This document shows, one piece after another, positions 45,241-56,467 of a stretch of 64,000 bases of DNA. The stretch is from Pollenia angustigena (Eukaryota; Arthropoda; Insecta; Diptera; Polleniidae), in contig OV884059.1 in the NCBI GenBank assembly GCA_930367215.1, forward strand, positions 222,765,803 to 222,829,802, in the 5' to 3' direction. The notes under the pieces are model-generated. The model did not search any database and was not told the DNA's origin. It worked only from the letters and a program-made list of their open reading frames with translations. The position numbers were made by a program, and so were the translations under genes. How positions within the stretch are numbered: position 1 is the stretch's first letter; each line of letters begins with the position of its first letter.

Positions 45241-45980
45241 TAGTTATTTCAATAAACTAAACCGTTTTTGAGTAACGCGAATATATGCTGAGCAACCTCT
45301 TACATTTTCGAAATAACGGTATATCTTGAAAACAAGAGCTAAACTAAAGATACGGTAAGCGCCACTGGATTCAGCATGCCCCAATTAGGTTAAAATGTCA
45401 GGTGACCGGCTTGACTGTTTTTTGCAACTAGCACAGTGTACTTAGTGTTCAAAATTACAATATTAAAATTCTATTTCAAGATTATTTTTTTAAAGGTTGC
45501 AAAAGAAAAAAAAAAAACAACTCCTTCAAAGTTTCAGGATTTTAAAAGAACAGTTTGAGGTATTTTATAAAAAAAAATCAGCCAAATAAAAGAATAGGTT
45601 TTTGACTTAGTCCGTTTTCAAAATTTAATATTTTGCAGATATAAAATTTTTCAAATATGTTTTATAGCCCCATTCTCTTTAAAATGACACTTAAATCACC
45701 TTCGTATGTCAAGTAGTTTTCGAGATATTGAAGAAATAAGCTTAACACATTCGGCTAATTCGGCGAAATTATGACATTTTGAATATGACATAACTTTTGA
45801 AAAAAAAATTTTAATTTTTTCTCGTTCATTTAGGTTCCTTATAAGATAAAAGGAACCTTCTCACCAAATTTCATTGAAATTGATAGGGGTCGTGTCCCAC
45901 TCTTGGTCGATTTGATATGGAATTACCCACTAACCATTTTTATTTTTCGAGTGTGCCCAATGAATCAAATTAAATTTGCG
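45241..45980. repeat. Diverged fly repeat sequence
   Basis: ATAACGGTATATCTTGAAAACAAGAGCT resembles the end of the palindromic element at 10085-10115 (ATAACGGTATAGCTCGCAAACTAGAGCT), and TTTCATTGAAATTGATAGGGG-type phrases are typical of fly repeats. Limits are not defined. Confidence 0.3.
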
Positions 45981-46259
45981 TTAACATGGCATCGATTTGT
46001 TCTTGCATATTTTGGTGAAAATGCATTGTTTAGCATATTTTGGTTATAAATGCATATTTTTGCATATTTTAACATTTTTGAGTGACATATTTTTTTAATT
46101 TCCATATTATAAAAAAAAGTTCTCCAAAAAATTTGAAAATTGTATAAAAAAAAAAATAAAAACTTTTTATTATTTTTATTTGGCCAGTTTGTTTAGTAGT
46201 TATTTGTGTGTTACCATGAGCTAATAAGGCCTATATTATTTCCAATTTTAATAAAAACG

Positions 46260-46330
46260 CATTATTATTACTGGTTTCCCGACGTTTCGTCGATTTTTTG
46301 TCGACTTTTTCAAGGGATTGTCTAGTTTAT
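46260..46330. other. ACGTTTCG motif segment
   Basis: TTTCCCGACGTTTCGTCGAT followed by GTCGACTTTTTCAAGGGAT resembles the ACGTTTCG...TCTTCAGGG terminal phrase found in many invertebrate repeats, including Penelope-like elements. This may be a separate fragment within the hAT region. Weak. Confidence 0.25.
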
Positions 46331-46526
46331 TTAATAAAAAACATAAAATTATTACAATTATAAAAAATATGATATTAAAAACCAATTGAACTTACAACTG
46401 TAAACGTTATTAAATCATTAAATCACAAATAATTTTTAAATCAATAAAGAATTTTTTTGGGCTCTACAATATTTCGGCAATTGGCCTAACATAATTTATC
46501 CAAAACTGTTACATGTTACTTGCTAG

Positions 46527-47091
46527 GCACATGGGTTACATCGAGTTGCAGAGAAAATTAGAAGCCAATTCGATGATGTTGTTTTTTTTAATTTCGTACG
46601 GGAAACAATGTGGAAGGAATAATAGCCCGAAAAATTAAAAAAAATCTAAGACGTTTTGCAAAAAATATGGGATTTCAAACAATGAAGCAAATTTCAACTA
46701 CTTTTGATCTAGAACAGGGAGGGACAACAAAGCAGCAGAAAACGAATGACGCTCATCACCTAGTGCTGATCTGCAACTGATGTAAATAACGTTGACGAAA
46801 TAGCAACAGCCGAACATTGTCACATACCACACGAAGAAGTTTATTGTGTACATGTGTCTACGTTACACAAGCAGCATTTTTATTCCTATGCACGCGTACA
46901 TAGGATTTGCAAAAGTGCCCTTCACTGATCTAGAATCAAATGTGGGATCTGAATTAGAAAATTAAAATTCTCCAAATATCCTTCAAGTATGCTTCGGTTG
47001 ACTTTGAGAGATAATTTTCCATGCACAAAAGCTTTTTAACTTTTGATGATATAAAAAAGTATTTATTTGATTGTGCAAACAAAAATTATTA
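46527..47091 (+). pseudogene. CGGBP1-like hAT transposase fossil
   Basis: One frame at 46527 reads AHGLHRVAEKIRSQFDDVVF, the conserved segment in the middle of hAT transposases related to CGGBP1 and to many insect zinc-finger-associated transposases. A later frame at 46981-47091 reads FKYASVDFER-(stop)-FSMHKSFL, then DDIKKYLFDCAN. This is the hAT C-terminal dimerisation segment, in which S-VERSFS-YK is conserved. The sequence between is frameshifted, and the DNA-binding N-terminus was not seen. Transposition needs the intact enzyme, so this copy is dead. Confidence 0.7.
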
Positions 47092-47262
47092 AAAAAATTA
47101 CTAAATTAAATAACAACGGAATAAGATTTTTTTTGTTTTAAATAGTTTTAAGTGCATATTTTTTATTTTTAATGCATATTTTGGAGTTTTTAGTGCATAT
47201 TTTATGCGCATATTTTCGATTTTTTACCTACAACTTTTAGCACATACTTGTGTATATTAGAA

Positions 47263-48572
47263 AATATGCATTTGGAACAACAATACTCTAATCTAAGGCA
47301 TATTTATGATCTGAAAAACATTTTTTATTAAGTTTCTTATATAAAGGATTATAAATAGCAACATAAAAAAATTTTAAATCATGGTGGAAAAATTGTCCCG
47401 TTTACAATTTCTTTAACAATTTATTTAAAAAAATGTAATTCATATTTTTTTTTGAAATCGAAACCATTTTTAGGGCACATTAGTACGCAACATCTTAAAA
47501 TTAATCCCAATAAAATATTGTGTCAGGTTTCGCAGAAATCACTGTTTAAACGGTTACCCCTTAAAACCCACTTCCGTTTTTGTCCCGTTTACAATTACTG
47601 GTTTTTTGCAATTATCTCGGAAACCACATTTGCGGAAATTATAGAGCTAATTGAGAGTTAAAAGAATCATTTATTTAAAAAATGAAAGTCAGGTTGTTTT
47701 TTACAGTTTTGTCAATATAAACGTGTGCGAATGTCCCGTTTACAATCTTGGAAGTGCCCATATTGAATAATGTCAAAAACTTTGTCATAAGCCGCAAATA
47801 ATTAAGTGTTCCCAAATTGGCACAGCAAGCGTAAATGGGTTAAGCGCAAAAATTACTTACATTTTCTTTGAAATAAAGAACAAAAAAGGTATTTTAAAAC
47901 CTTAAGTATTTGTCTAAAATAAAATTTTCTTATCTTTTACTTTTACAGCTTTTAGCAAATAAAACGTGAAATAAAAATTTAAAAAAAACACCATAAAAAC
48001 AATTAAACAGCAAATTAATAACTTTTTTTTAGTATTTACATTAATATTGTTTATTCATAATTATACACTCGTTTTTAATTGCATTGAAAAGAAAAATATA
48101 AGTTTATCTTAAAACACAAGTCAAATTAAATACATAGAATAATTCGCTGTAAAACGAAATGAAAAGTGTGGGATGTATTCACTGAGAGGGTACATGTCAT
48201 AATTGTTTTCTGTAATAATTATTGTTTAAAGCAACGTTGTTATTTAATATTTTAATACTATAATTTAGATTTTTTCTTACTATAATTACGTTGAAGAATA
48301 GTAAAATTCATGTGTAAAATGTCAGTATGTATTAAGTTACTTGCATTCTGATATCTAAGAAACATTCAAATACAACATGCTCAATGAAAGGGGGGTTTTT
48401 TTTGAAGGCAGGGAATGACGCTGAGAGACATGGAATAAGATTATCAGGGGCAGTGTTGCCAGGAAATTTTTGCAAACTTTTCCCAACATACAAACCCTAC
48501 AATTTGACTTAAAATACAAAATTTAAAGGGTAAGCTATGACACGAACTGTCATACTACGCCAAATATTTTAT
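47263..48572. repeat. Mostly unassigned, with three TGTCCCGTTTACAAT repeats
   Basis: TGTCCCGTTTACAAT occurs in direct orientation at ~47394, ~47582 and ~47731. The 69-codon frame at 47452-47661 overlaps this block and has no recognised motif. The remainder to 48572 is AT-rich and unassigned. Confidence 0.35.
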
Positions 48573-49160
48573 TGGGGGATTCACAAGGTGTCATAAAGTC
48601 ATATGTCTTAAAATAATAACATGAAAAAATGCGACTGTTGTGAACAACCCCTCATAATTTAGTGTGTTATTTTGAATTTAAATCAGCTGATTTAAAACAA
48701 ATATAAAAAATAAATATTTACCTAACATTAAAATATTCAAATTCTAATCCATAATTAATAAATTAAATTAGATCTTACTTGACTGTTTTCCATATTTCAG
48801 ACGCAAATCACAAATAAACTTATTTTGTTTGTTTACCCAACAGCAGAGTCCTAGGGCTATCTAATTTGATGCCGCTAGTAACTAAATGCAAAAATTGCTA
48901 GCCGCAGGTTAAATTCGGATGGTAGCCGGATAAAATTATACCATCAACAGCGACGGCTTACAAGAACTAATGCGGCTAGTCTTAGCCGCTCAGCGCATGT
49001 CTCTTCTGATTAGTTACGCCAGCACAATAAACATAACAAGCAAAGTTCTATTAATTTAAGACACTTTTTGTTTACAAAGCAACAACAATATTTTTAAACC
49101 ATTGTAAAATGTTAGTACATTATGACAATATAAGATGATAGCACTCCTTGTGAATACTCC
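48573..49160. mobile_element. Element K, third copy (~588 bp)
   Basis: The left end TGGGGGATTCACAAGGTGTC and right end GCACTCCTTGTGAATACTCC are inverted relatives, matching the K copies in the tandem duplication. The interior (48790-49020) carries GCTAGCCG-rich sequence not present in the short K copies. Confidence 0.55.
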
Positions 49161-49482
49161 AGATGTTTATAATGAGAAAAATCTGAAAAATCGTCATAAA
49201 TAGACTTACGCTTGAACAACGCTAGAAAATTATTCAAATTTACTTTAAAAGTCAGTCTATAATTTTTGCGCAACTTGTAGACTACTTTGAGATATTTATG
49301 GCGCACGGCTCAGTTTTTGTGCTTAACAAGTTTTTTAATAAACAAAATTCTCGCATATAGAAAAAGACCAATTCGCAACAGACCCTACAGACTCCATTAA
49401 ACCCAGAAAAATTAAAGATTATGTGCGGTTTATATCATCGGGTGTTAAGAATGCGCCCCGCAGTTCTCACATCGAGCGCGTA
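49161..49482. other. Unassigned stretch
   Basis: Nothing supported. Confidence 0.25.
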
Positions 49483-49702
49483 CTGCAAAAAAGCTTAAGC
49501 GGCAAAAACACAATTTTATTTAATTCTATACAAATTTTGTATAAAGGTTGTCGCTTAAGCTGAAATTGTTTTAGCTTTAAAATCGTAACGGTATCTTATG
49601 TGACCATTAGATTTGAGAAGATGACGCAAATCTTTCCAATAAATTAATTTTTAAAAAAAAACAACGAAAATCGAAAATTATGTCTCTTAAGCTATTTTGC
49701 AG
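49483..49702. mobile_element. MITE Q, copy 1 (220 bp)
   Basis: The left end CTGCAAAAAAGCTTAAGCGG and right end TCTTAAGCTATTTTGCAG are inverted copies, flanked by TA (49481-49482, 49703-49704). The interior has GGTTGTCGCTTAAGCTGAAA and AAAATCGTAACGGTA. Two more copies lie at 54517 and 56069 in the same orientation. Confidence 0.8.
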
Positions 49703-50169
49703 TAAGGGATCGATAACTCAGAAATCATTGTCAAATGTAAATTCCATGTATTGATTTCTCGAATAAAAACTTTATTTAGTAAAATTTAATTTTATGTGCA
49801 ATTTTTAACAAATTCAAAGATATTTTTGGGGAATACAAAATTTATTATTACTAAGAAAATTTCTGTATGACGTGCTAAATTCCCAATTTCATTCCGGCTT
49901 TACAAAACACCCTTAACGTGTATTGCAGTACATATTCTTTTTGCTGCAGTACCCCCTTTGGAAGCATGTGGCTTCCGCAAAGCATCTTCATCTTACATGA
50001 TTTGTTGCAGTTGTTTTCGCGTCTTCCCATATAAAATGTCACTGTCCTTGTTCTTGGAGTAATTTATTTTGCCTTGTATCAGTTTCGTTAATCGGTTGTT
50101 GTTCCAGCTAAGTAGATGATTCGTCTGCCGTTACAGGTCATAGGATAATGGGGATGTCATCTGTCTTTG
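49703..50169. other. Unassigned stretch
   Basis: Nothing supported. Confidence 0.25.
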
Positions 50170-51247
50170 CACTGAAAAAAATGCTTCATATATTTAATGA
50201 ATCATTTTCATAAAACAATTTTCCTTGGGTAAATGAAAATTTTCATTGTCCAAATGGAATTTCATAGTTATAATGAAGTATTTTCGTTAAAATCGCTTCA
50301 TTGGATTTCGTAATTACGTTAAAAATTATCATTGGATATATGAAAGTTTGTCCAAGTTAAACAAAAAATTTTGATTGGGAACATTAAAAAACAATATACA
50401 AACATAACTATACTTGCAAATATATATAAAATTATAGTTTCCTTAAAAAAATATTTAATTGATAATCAAAAAATGTAACTGAACAACCTAAACAAAAGCG
50501 GCAAGCGTTTTTTTAAATATGAAAATTTTATTTAAATACAATTTCAATAAAACAAACCGACATAGCAATCTGTCAAATAAGATTTATCAGCCGGGTGGTT
50601 TCTAATTCGCATTCTAATGGTTTGTTTCGTATAAATTGTATGGAAATGAGAAGTTTTGACATACAAAAAACGCTTCCGCTCTTATTTAGGTAGCTCAGTA
50701 AGACTTAATTATTTCATAAATCTAATGTCATAAGCCATTAAATTTATGAAATCAAAATTTTTTTTATAAAAGCAACACATTTCAATAATGCTTTAATAAA
50801 TTTAAATATTCATTATGACATTGAAAAATGTCATTAAAGTAATGAACCAAAAACTTTCAATCAACGTTGTTATTGTTGTTATGGACAATTTAATCTCAAA
50901 TTTACGCTCTTAATTGAGTAAAAAACATCGTTTTTTTTTATCCAAAATCTACACTGCCCTAGTCTATCAGTACCGAGGTTGCGCGATCGATTCCCGCCAG
51001 AGACAGAAAGAAAAATATAAAAAAATATGAAAAAATAAAAAAATTAAAAAAAAATTTGTTTTACTTTATTGAAAGTATTCATCCATTGAATAATATTCAT
51101 AGATCTAATGTAATGTTTCATTAAATACATTTTAATGAAACAGGCTTCATTGATCCAATGAAATGCTGCATAGGTTCCTTTTTAATGCAATTTTTCATGG
51201 GATTAATGTCAAAATTCATTGGGATTGCGAAGAAAATTCTTTCAGTG
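50170..51247. mobile_element. Element with CACTGAAA ends, ~1078 bp
   Basis: Left CACTGAAAAAAATGCTTCAT and right (inward) CACTGAAAGAATTTTC are inverted. TG lies outside both ends. The interior is dense in ATTTCAT/ATGAAAT words on both strands, and a tRNA-like SINE piece sits at ~50950-51050. The same left end (CACTGAAAGAATTATGCTTC) occurs at ~21928 and ~29687, at the start of each tandem-duplication copy. Confidence 0.6.
50951..51052 (+). repeat. tRNA-derived SINE remnant
   Basis: ACCGAGGTTGCGCGATCGATTCCCGCCAGAG has the form of a T-arm/B-box region (GATCGATTCCCGCC) at the 3' end of a tRNA-like head, followed by an A-rich tail to ~51052. The A-box half is not recognisable. It is nested in the CACTGAAA element. 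Confidence 0.4.
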
Positions 51248-51440
51248 TGGCTAGGAATGCTCCCGTCTATTTTGATTCAAACCTTTTTTACCATGGATGG
51301 CGGCTGCTTGCCATTTGCCATTATATCATCCTCTTTTCTACGGCGAGGGTGGTCAGTAGACTTCTTGGATGGATTGCTTGGAAGGGGGTTGGAGCCACTT
51401 AATTTTTTAACTCGAAAATAATGATGAAAGTTTTACGTCT

Positions 51441-51525
51441 TCTGCCAGGGATCAAACCTGGAGTTCTTGCTTTTGTAGGCAAGCATAACACGCATTATTT
51501 ACTCTAGACTCTTGCTAACTTTTCT
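51441..51525 (-). repeat. tRNA-like sequence (SINE head or tRNA pseudogene)
   Basis: On the minus strand, CCAGGTTTGATCCCTGG (51445-51461) forms a perfect 5-bp T-arm with a 7-base loop. Upstream, CTTGC...GCAAG could be an anticodon stem, but the loop has 8 bases (CTACAAAA), and a GTCTAGAGTAAATAATGCG stretch occupies the D-arm side. The acceptor stem does not pair convincingly, so this is not a functional tRNA gene. It ends just before the RTE fragment at 51543. Confidence 0.45.
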
Positions 51526-51542
51526 GGATTAATTAAAGTGTG

Positions 51543-52650
51543 AGCAGGCTGGCTGTAGAGCTGGTCGCTCATGTTTGGGCTAACTTAATAACCCTAGGAT
51601 AAGCTTAAAGCAATCTATTGAATGGCGCTCACCATTATTCTAAATCTTTATTGATTTTGAGAAACTATTTGACACACTTAATTACAACTCTAAAACAAAA
51701 TTCTTGGTTGCAGAGGTGTGCCAGATAAATTAATTGAACTCATAAAAGAACTCTAGAACGCGGCTTGTTGTCGAGTCTATCATGAAGGACAACTCGGTGA
51801 AGCTTTCCCTGTAAATGTTGGTGTACGACAAGGCTGCATTTGTTCCCACTCCTGTTCAAAATAGTGCTGGATACTGGGATGCAACGTGCAGCGGAAGGCA
51901 GGAAATGCATGTCATAGATGCAGTCTACATGACAGCTTAGAGGATTCGGATTTTGCAAATGATATTTGCTTACTTTCCCACAACTTTAAGAAAATGTCGA
52001 TGAAACTTAATATGATTCAAGAATTGGGTAGGAAAGTCGGCCTAAAGATCTACTTCAGCAAAACCAAAGTCATGCGAATGAACACCAGCAATACGTCAAA
52101 GTTCCAAGTAAATAGAAATTAACTGGAGGAAGTTAATAGCATTTGCTATTTGGAGAGCATTGTTTCATCCTCAGGAGGATCTGACGAGGATATAAAAAGC
52201 TGTATAAATATAATGATCTACCCATTTCTCAATCAGCACCAAACTGCTACTGTACCATCTATCCTGTTGTATGGCTGTAAATCCTGGAACACATCTCAAC
52301 GCCTGATAAAAACCTACAGGCTTTAAAAGAGTTCTTCGTATTTTCTGGGCAACAACAATATCTTAAATGGAGCTCTGGAGAAAGGCAAAACAAAACCCCT
52401 TAAAACGTAAAATCCTTAAAAGAAAATTGGAGTGGCTGGGTCATATTCTGAGTAGATTACCAGAAGATATTGCACGAATGGCCTTAGACGACCAGCAAGG
52501 CCTGCCCAAACGTGGAGAAGACTGATTGAAGTCGAAGTAAAATCCACAGGAAAAACCTGGAGTGAAATAAAAAGTTGGGCAAAAGACAGATCGGAATGGA
52601 AGAAATTCGTTGTGGATCTTTGTTCCACTGTGGAACCCTAGGATTAAATA
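51543..52650 (+). pseudogene. RTE-type LINE fragment (reverse transcriptase to 3' end)
   Basis: Plus-strand segments in order: EQAGCRAGRSC (51543), QSIEWRSP and FIDFEKLFDTL (51625-51690), VNVGVRQGCI-like (frameshifted, ~51815), DSLEDSDFANDICLLSH (51930-51980), LGRKVGLKIYFSKTKVM, then SSGGSDEDIKS, LLYGCKSWNTSQRLIK, RILRIFW-like, WLGHILSRLPEDIARMAL, KTWSEIKSWAKDRSEWKKF and a final CSTVEP-stop. This is the RT palm to C-terminus of an RTE-clade element. The catalytic FADD box reads FAND, so one metal-binding Asp is lost, and several frameshifts and stops occur. The endonuclease domain is absent. A tRNA-like sequence lies just upstream. Confidence 0.85.
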
Positions 52651-53899
52651 AAAGTGCTGAGTCTGTAGAATTAGACGCCTTTCCCACAACGAAAAAAAGA
52701 AAAATAAATACGCATATGATAAACATGTTGTTTGATTTGGATCTCAAGCGTTAATTGCAGAATTAGTATTACTCCATGCTGCTTTTTCATAATTAGAAGA
52801 AAAAACCTACACATAGAAATTTTTCCCTACTTCCGGCAACACTGATGACAATAAGAGTAAGATTCGATAAGTTTACAGAAAAATTCAAAACATAAAATCA
52901 GTTTGGAATTATTAACAATAACAATTGGCTTATTAGAAAACAAATGTGTTTGTGAAGGGCAAAAAAAGTCCCCGGAATTCTCGGCAGGGAAATATGAAAT
53001 GAGTAACCCTAGTACTTAGATATATTAGCACTCATATAAAATTACATATTTGCCTTTTTTGTATGAGGGCATTCCTCTACTAAACTTTTGCATTCTTCTC
53101 GTTAGTGTTTATTCAGTTAATTAAATAGTAAAATCAACAGTTGAAACAAAAGGAAGGGGGGAGAAGGGGGGGGGGGGGGCTTCCAGTAATCACAATACAT
53201 ACAACATTTTTTGCCATTATTTTCTAAAAACGACAACAAAACTTGTAAAAAGGGGATGTTGGTCTTATATTGTGCCTCACAAAAGCACTTTGCGCACAAC
53301 ATACGACAACAGGCCGCAAATTGTATTCTAATTACGATGGATTTGATCAGACAAACTGTGATTTTGAATCCAAATGCGTGTTTGTGTTTTTTCTATCAAG
53401 TAGAGATAGAAAAATTGTAAACTAAAAATTGCATGACAAGCTAAGCAAAAAAAAAAAAAAAAAAAATGTAATATCAATAGCACAAGCCGTCTGCAGTCAG
53501 TTGCTTTTTTTCTGTCTGCTTTAGTAACGGATGAGTTTTTATATTAAAAGATATTGTGGAATTGTCAAGATAAATTTGTGAGGCATGATTGTAATTTTCA
53601 AAAGTAGTTAGTGTAAAATGTGTCATTTTGTCATTTTCTGATTGAATTAGAAGACTTGTTTTTTTTTTATTATAAGTCGGCATATAAGATTTTACATGGG
53701 TATATGTAAGTAAATTTCGGCTTTATAAAATAACTTAAAATCTTACAACTAAGAACTTCACTTTCCCAAAACCATTACGAAACTGCAACGGCGATCTCAT
53801 CACATCGAGAAACAGGCAGCTTGCTTTATCGGAATATCATTTCTCCAGCCTTGTAAATGGATGTACACATACTCGAACGCATATTCAACTTCGCGGGCC
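52651..53899. other. Unassigned stretch with a G14 tract and an A20 tract
   Basis: No gene recognised. It contains the G-rich run at 53153-53180 and a poly-A tract at 53449-53466. The proline-rich minus-strand frame at 53117-53302 comes from the G tract. Confidence 0.3.
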
Positions 53900-54310
53900 G
53901 AGAGGACTAACATAACCATAACTTCGATGACAGAAATAGTTGACGTCATCTGCGCCCTTAAACAGTACAAGGCTTAAGGCCCTCACAACATCAATTCCGA
54001 CATTCTCGAAGCAGACCCAAAAATAAGTACCCTTCTGCTCTAGAGTGCGGTAGAAAGATTGTAGAAGATAAATAAACACTCCAAAGAACTCAAAGATGGC
54101 TCGATCATAAACTTACCTTAGGAAGCATAAGCAACAAGATAAAGAATAAGGTGATATTCACAGAACTTGACTGAATCCCTTGAAAAAGGGCATCCTTGCG
54201 AGCCGGCTGGATTAAGATAGATCTAAAATATATAAAATAGGGTATAACTGATTGAGAAATTAGTGGGATGAAGATCCCTCCTTTGGAGAGCACTTACCTG
54301 TAAAGACATA
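53900..54310 (+). pseudogene. RTE-type LINE fragment (linker to RT fingers)
   Basis: Plus-strand segments: TEIVDVICALKQYKA (53927 on), GPHNINSDILEADPKISTLL, LQSAVERL-WKIN-like, SKELKDGSIINLP. This is the conserved RTE stretch between endonuclease and RT (A-K-LK--KA-GPDNI--E-L, then P--WKDG-I--LPKKG). Further on, a diverged R(I/V)--IEK-V-W-RSLL stretch (~54240-54285) matches the RIIIEQSIEWRSPL segment seen at 51620. Multiple stops. It may be the 5' part of the same insertion as 55345-56045, with ~1 kb of other DNA between. Confidence 0.7.
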
Positions 54311-54516
54311 CCGATGAAAATAATAGTGATTATCCATAAATTATACATAAACGCAAACTGTCGTATATTTATCAAAACCGAATACGCGATAAGGTTTCAG
54401 CTTTAAGTGGCCATAACTATTTAGCGCAGTGCTTGACGTTGTTATGGGTAACGCAATGGGCAACAAAAGGGCCATAACGTGGAGCCTATGTGGACGCATA
54501 GCTGATCTTGATTATG

Positions 54517-54761
54517 CCGCAAAAAAAGCTTAAGCGACAAAAATACAATTTTGCAGAAGAATTTTTTTTTTATTTTATTTCATAAAACTTTTCTATGAAG
54601 GTTGTCGCTTAAGCTAAAATTGTGTTTTCTATAAAATCGTAACGGCACCTTAAGTGACCTTGACATTTTAGGAGATGATGCATGTGTTGCCAATAAATTG
54701 ATTTATTAAAAAAAAAAAAATCGAAAATTAATAAATTATGTCGCTGTAGGTATTTTTGCGG
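54517..54761. mobile_element. MITE Q, copy 2 (245 bp)
   Basis: CCGCAAAAAAAGCTTAAGCG at the left; TGTCGC...TTTTTGCGG at the right. TA follows the right end; the left flank is TG, probably a mutated TA. Same interior landmarks as copy 1. Confidence 0.75.
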
Positions 54762-55344
54762 TAAGAGTTCTTTATGTCTGCTTAGGCACAACCATTTAGA
54801 TATGATGGAAGTGTTACCATTTAGACATGATGGAAAGTATTTTAGCACACAAGTGTGGCGCCGATATGGCCACTCTATTATACATATACAAGATTGTGGC
54901 CGATATGGCAACCCAACAAACACGGAGCTTTGATTTCAAATTGAAAATTATTTTTCTCAAACGACAAACGTTTGATAATGATTTGAAAAGCATTTGAAAA
55001 TCATAGCATTCTCAACAAAAAGGGGAAATTATAATCAAATTGAAAAATGCCTTTATTTTCAACTTGCTTTCAAACGTAATTCTCAAATGTTTTTCATATG
55101 TAAATATTAATACAATGTGGAACATAAATAAAAATATTTAATTTTTTTAATTTAAATTCATTATTTATTTTAATAAACTGTGTTTGTCGGGGACCTGGAA
55201 ATAAAAGGAAATTTTTTATGTTTTGGTAGATTTTTAAGGTGGGCGTTGAAAGCACAGCTGAGATCCTTTTTTCTTACTTATTAAATTGAAAATAAATAAA
55301 ACATGAGTTATAATAATTTGTTGACCCGGAGTCTTATTTATAAA
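54762..55344. other. Unassigned stretch between LINE fragments
   Basis: AT-rich. At ~55236-55285 GGTGGGCGTTGAAAGCACAG recurs from 13649. No gene. Confidence 0.3.
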
Positions 55345-56045
55345 TGGAACTTGAAAGCCTTACGATGGAAGTGGATTAAGCGGCAAAGGCTGGTCTTAAA
55401 ATAAATATTCCAAAGACAAAAGTATTGGGAATAAACGCCGTTCGCTATCCAAGACATCGAACTCCAGGAAGTGCACGACTTTTGCTACCTGTGTAGCACC
55501 GTTACATCGAATGGTGATGATGAAAGCTCGTCGAGCATTTGGAAAGCTCAGCAGTATGTGGAAATCGCCATTTATCTCCACTTGCACAAAAATTACATTA
55601 TTTATTTCTTGTGGAAATTCTGAGCTACTCTACGAGTTAGAAACGTGCAAGATGGCTACCAAAGATCTGAAAACCTTGCACGTTTCCACCAGCAAATGTT
55701 AAAGAGGAATTTTGAAAATATTCTGGCCCAATAGAAAACCAAACTTACAACTCTTACGTTCTCGTCAAAGACAAATACAAATGAAAATACTGAGGAGGAA
55801 GTGACGATGAATTGGTCAGGCATTGCAAAGACCACCTGAAGATGTTACCTGCATTGCAATTGACTGGAAACCGCAAGGCAGCAGAATAAGAGGTCTAGCG
55901 GCTATCCCACATTTGGCTAAGACAACATGACTTCGAGATCAGGCAAAAGATACAACGAAATCAAGAACCCCGCATCAAATAGAAGTGATGGGAAGAATTT
56001 TCTTGAGCCCCTCTGCTCGTTAAAGGCATTAAAGGAATCAATATA
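55345..56045 (+). pseudogene. RTE-type LINE 3' fragment
   Basis: Plus-strand segments: LESLTMEVD-AAKAGLKINIPKTKVLGINA (55346-55440), IELQEVHDFCYLCSTVTSNG, KARRAFGKLSSMWKSPFIST, LLYELETCKMATKDLKTLHV, RGILKIFWPNRKPNLQLL, then QALQRPPEDVTCIAIDWKPQ. All align with the C-terminal half of an RTE reverse transcriptase. There are frameshifts around 55515 and stops at 55700 and 55795. It ends near 56045 in a short AT-rich tail and is followed by MITE Q copy 3. Confidence 0.85.
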
Positions 56046-56068
56046 AATATTTATATATCGCGTAATTA

Positions 56069-56294
56069 CCCCCAAAAAAAGCTTAAGCGACCAAAAAAAT
56101 TTTACAGGAGAAGGTTTTTTTTTATTTTATTTCATAAAAATTTTGTGTGAAGGTTGGCGCTTAAGCTAAAAGTGTTTTTGTTATAAAATCGTAACGGTAC
56201 CTTAAGCTACTATGACATTTTTGGAGATGAAGCATGTGTTGCCAATAAAGTCATTAATAAAAAAAAAAAGATGTCGCTTAAGCTTTTTTTGCAG
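56069..56294. mobile_element. MITE Q, copy 3 (226 bp)
   Basis: CCCCCAAAAAAAGCTTAAGC left; TGTCGCTTAAGCTTTTTTTGCAG right. TA precedes the left end, TT follows the right. Same orientation as copies 1 and 2. Confidence 0.75.
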
Positions 56295-56467
56295 TTTTGC
56301 CTCTATATGTACATTCATAGAAAACAATAAAAAATACAACGTCTGAAGATTGGAAGCCAATAGAAGGTTAAATTTAAAACAAATAGAAAGCAGCATTAAG
56401 TATAGCAATTTAATATCAGCAAAATAATTTGTCAGCCATGTTCTAGAAATCGAATTCGAGTGAAACT

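Larger units (their letters stand above)
45983..47262. mobile_element. Probable hAT element with GCATATTTT subterminal repeats
   Basis: The left block (45985-46085) has at least five direct copies of (T)GCATATTTT following GGCATCGATTTGTT; the right block (47150-47222) has four more in the same orientation. Between them lies a decayed hAT transposase (46527-47091). A similar GGCATCGATTTGTT plus GCATATTTT block occurs alone at 63657-63800. Exact ends and TSD not found. Confidence 0.5.

Noticed and set aside
46260..46330. Penelope-like element call
   Set aside because: Only a short ACGTTTCG phrase is present, with no reverse transcriptase or GIY-YIG similarity nearby.
51441..51525. Functional tRNA gene on the minus strand
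   Set aside because: The T-arm is good, but the acceptor stem does not pair and the anticodon loop has 8 bases; better a SINE or pseudogene.
53117..53302. Proline-rich peptide
   Set aside because: The prolines come from the complement of the G14 tract.
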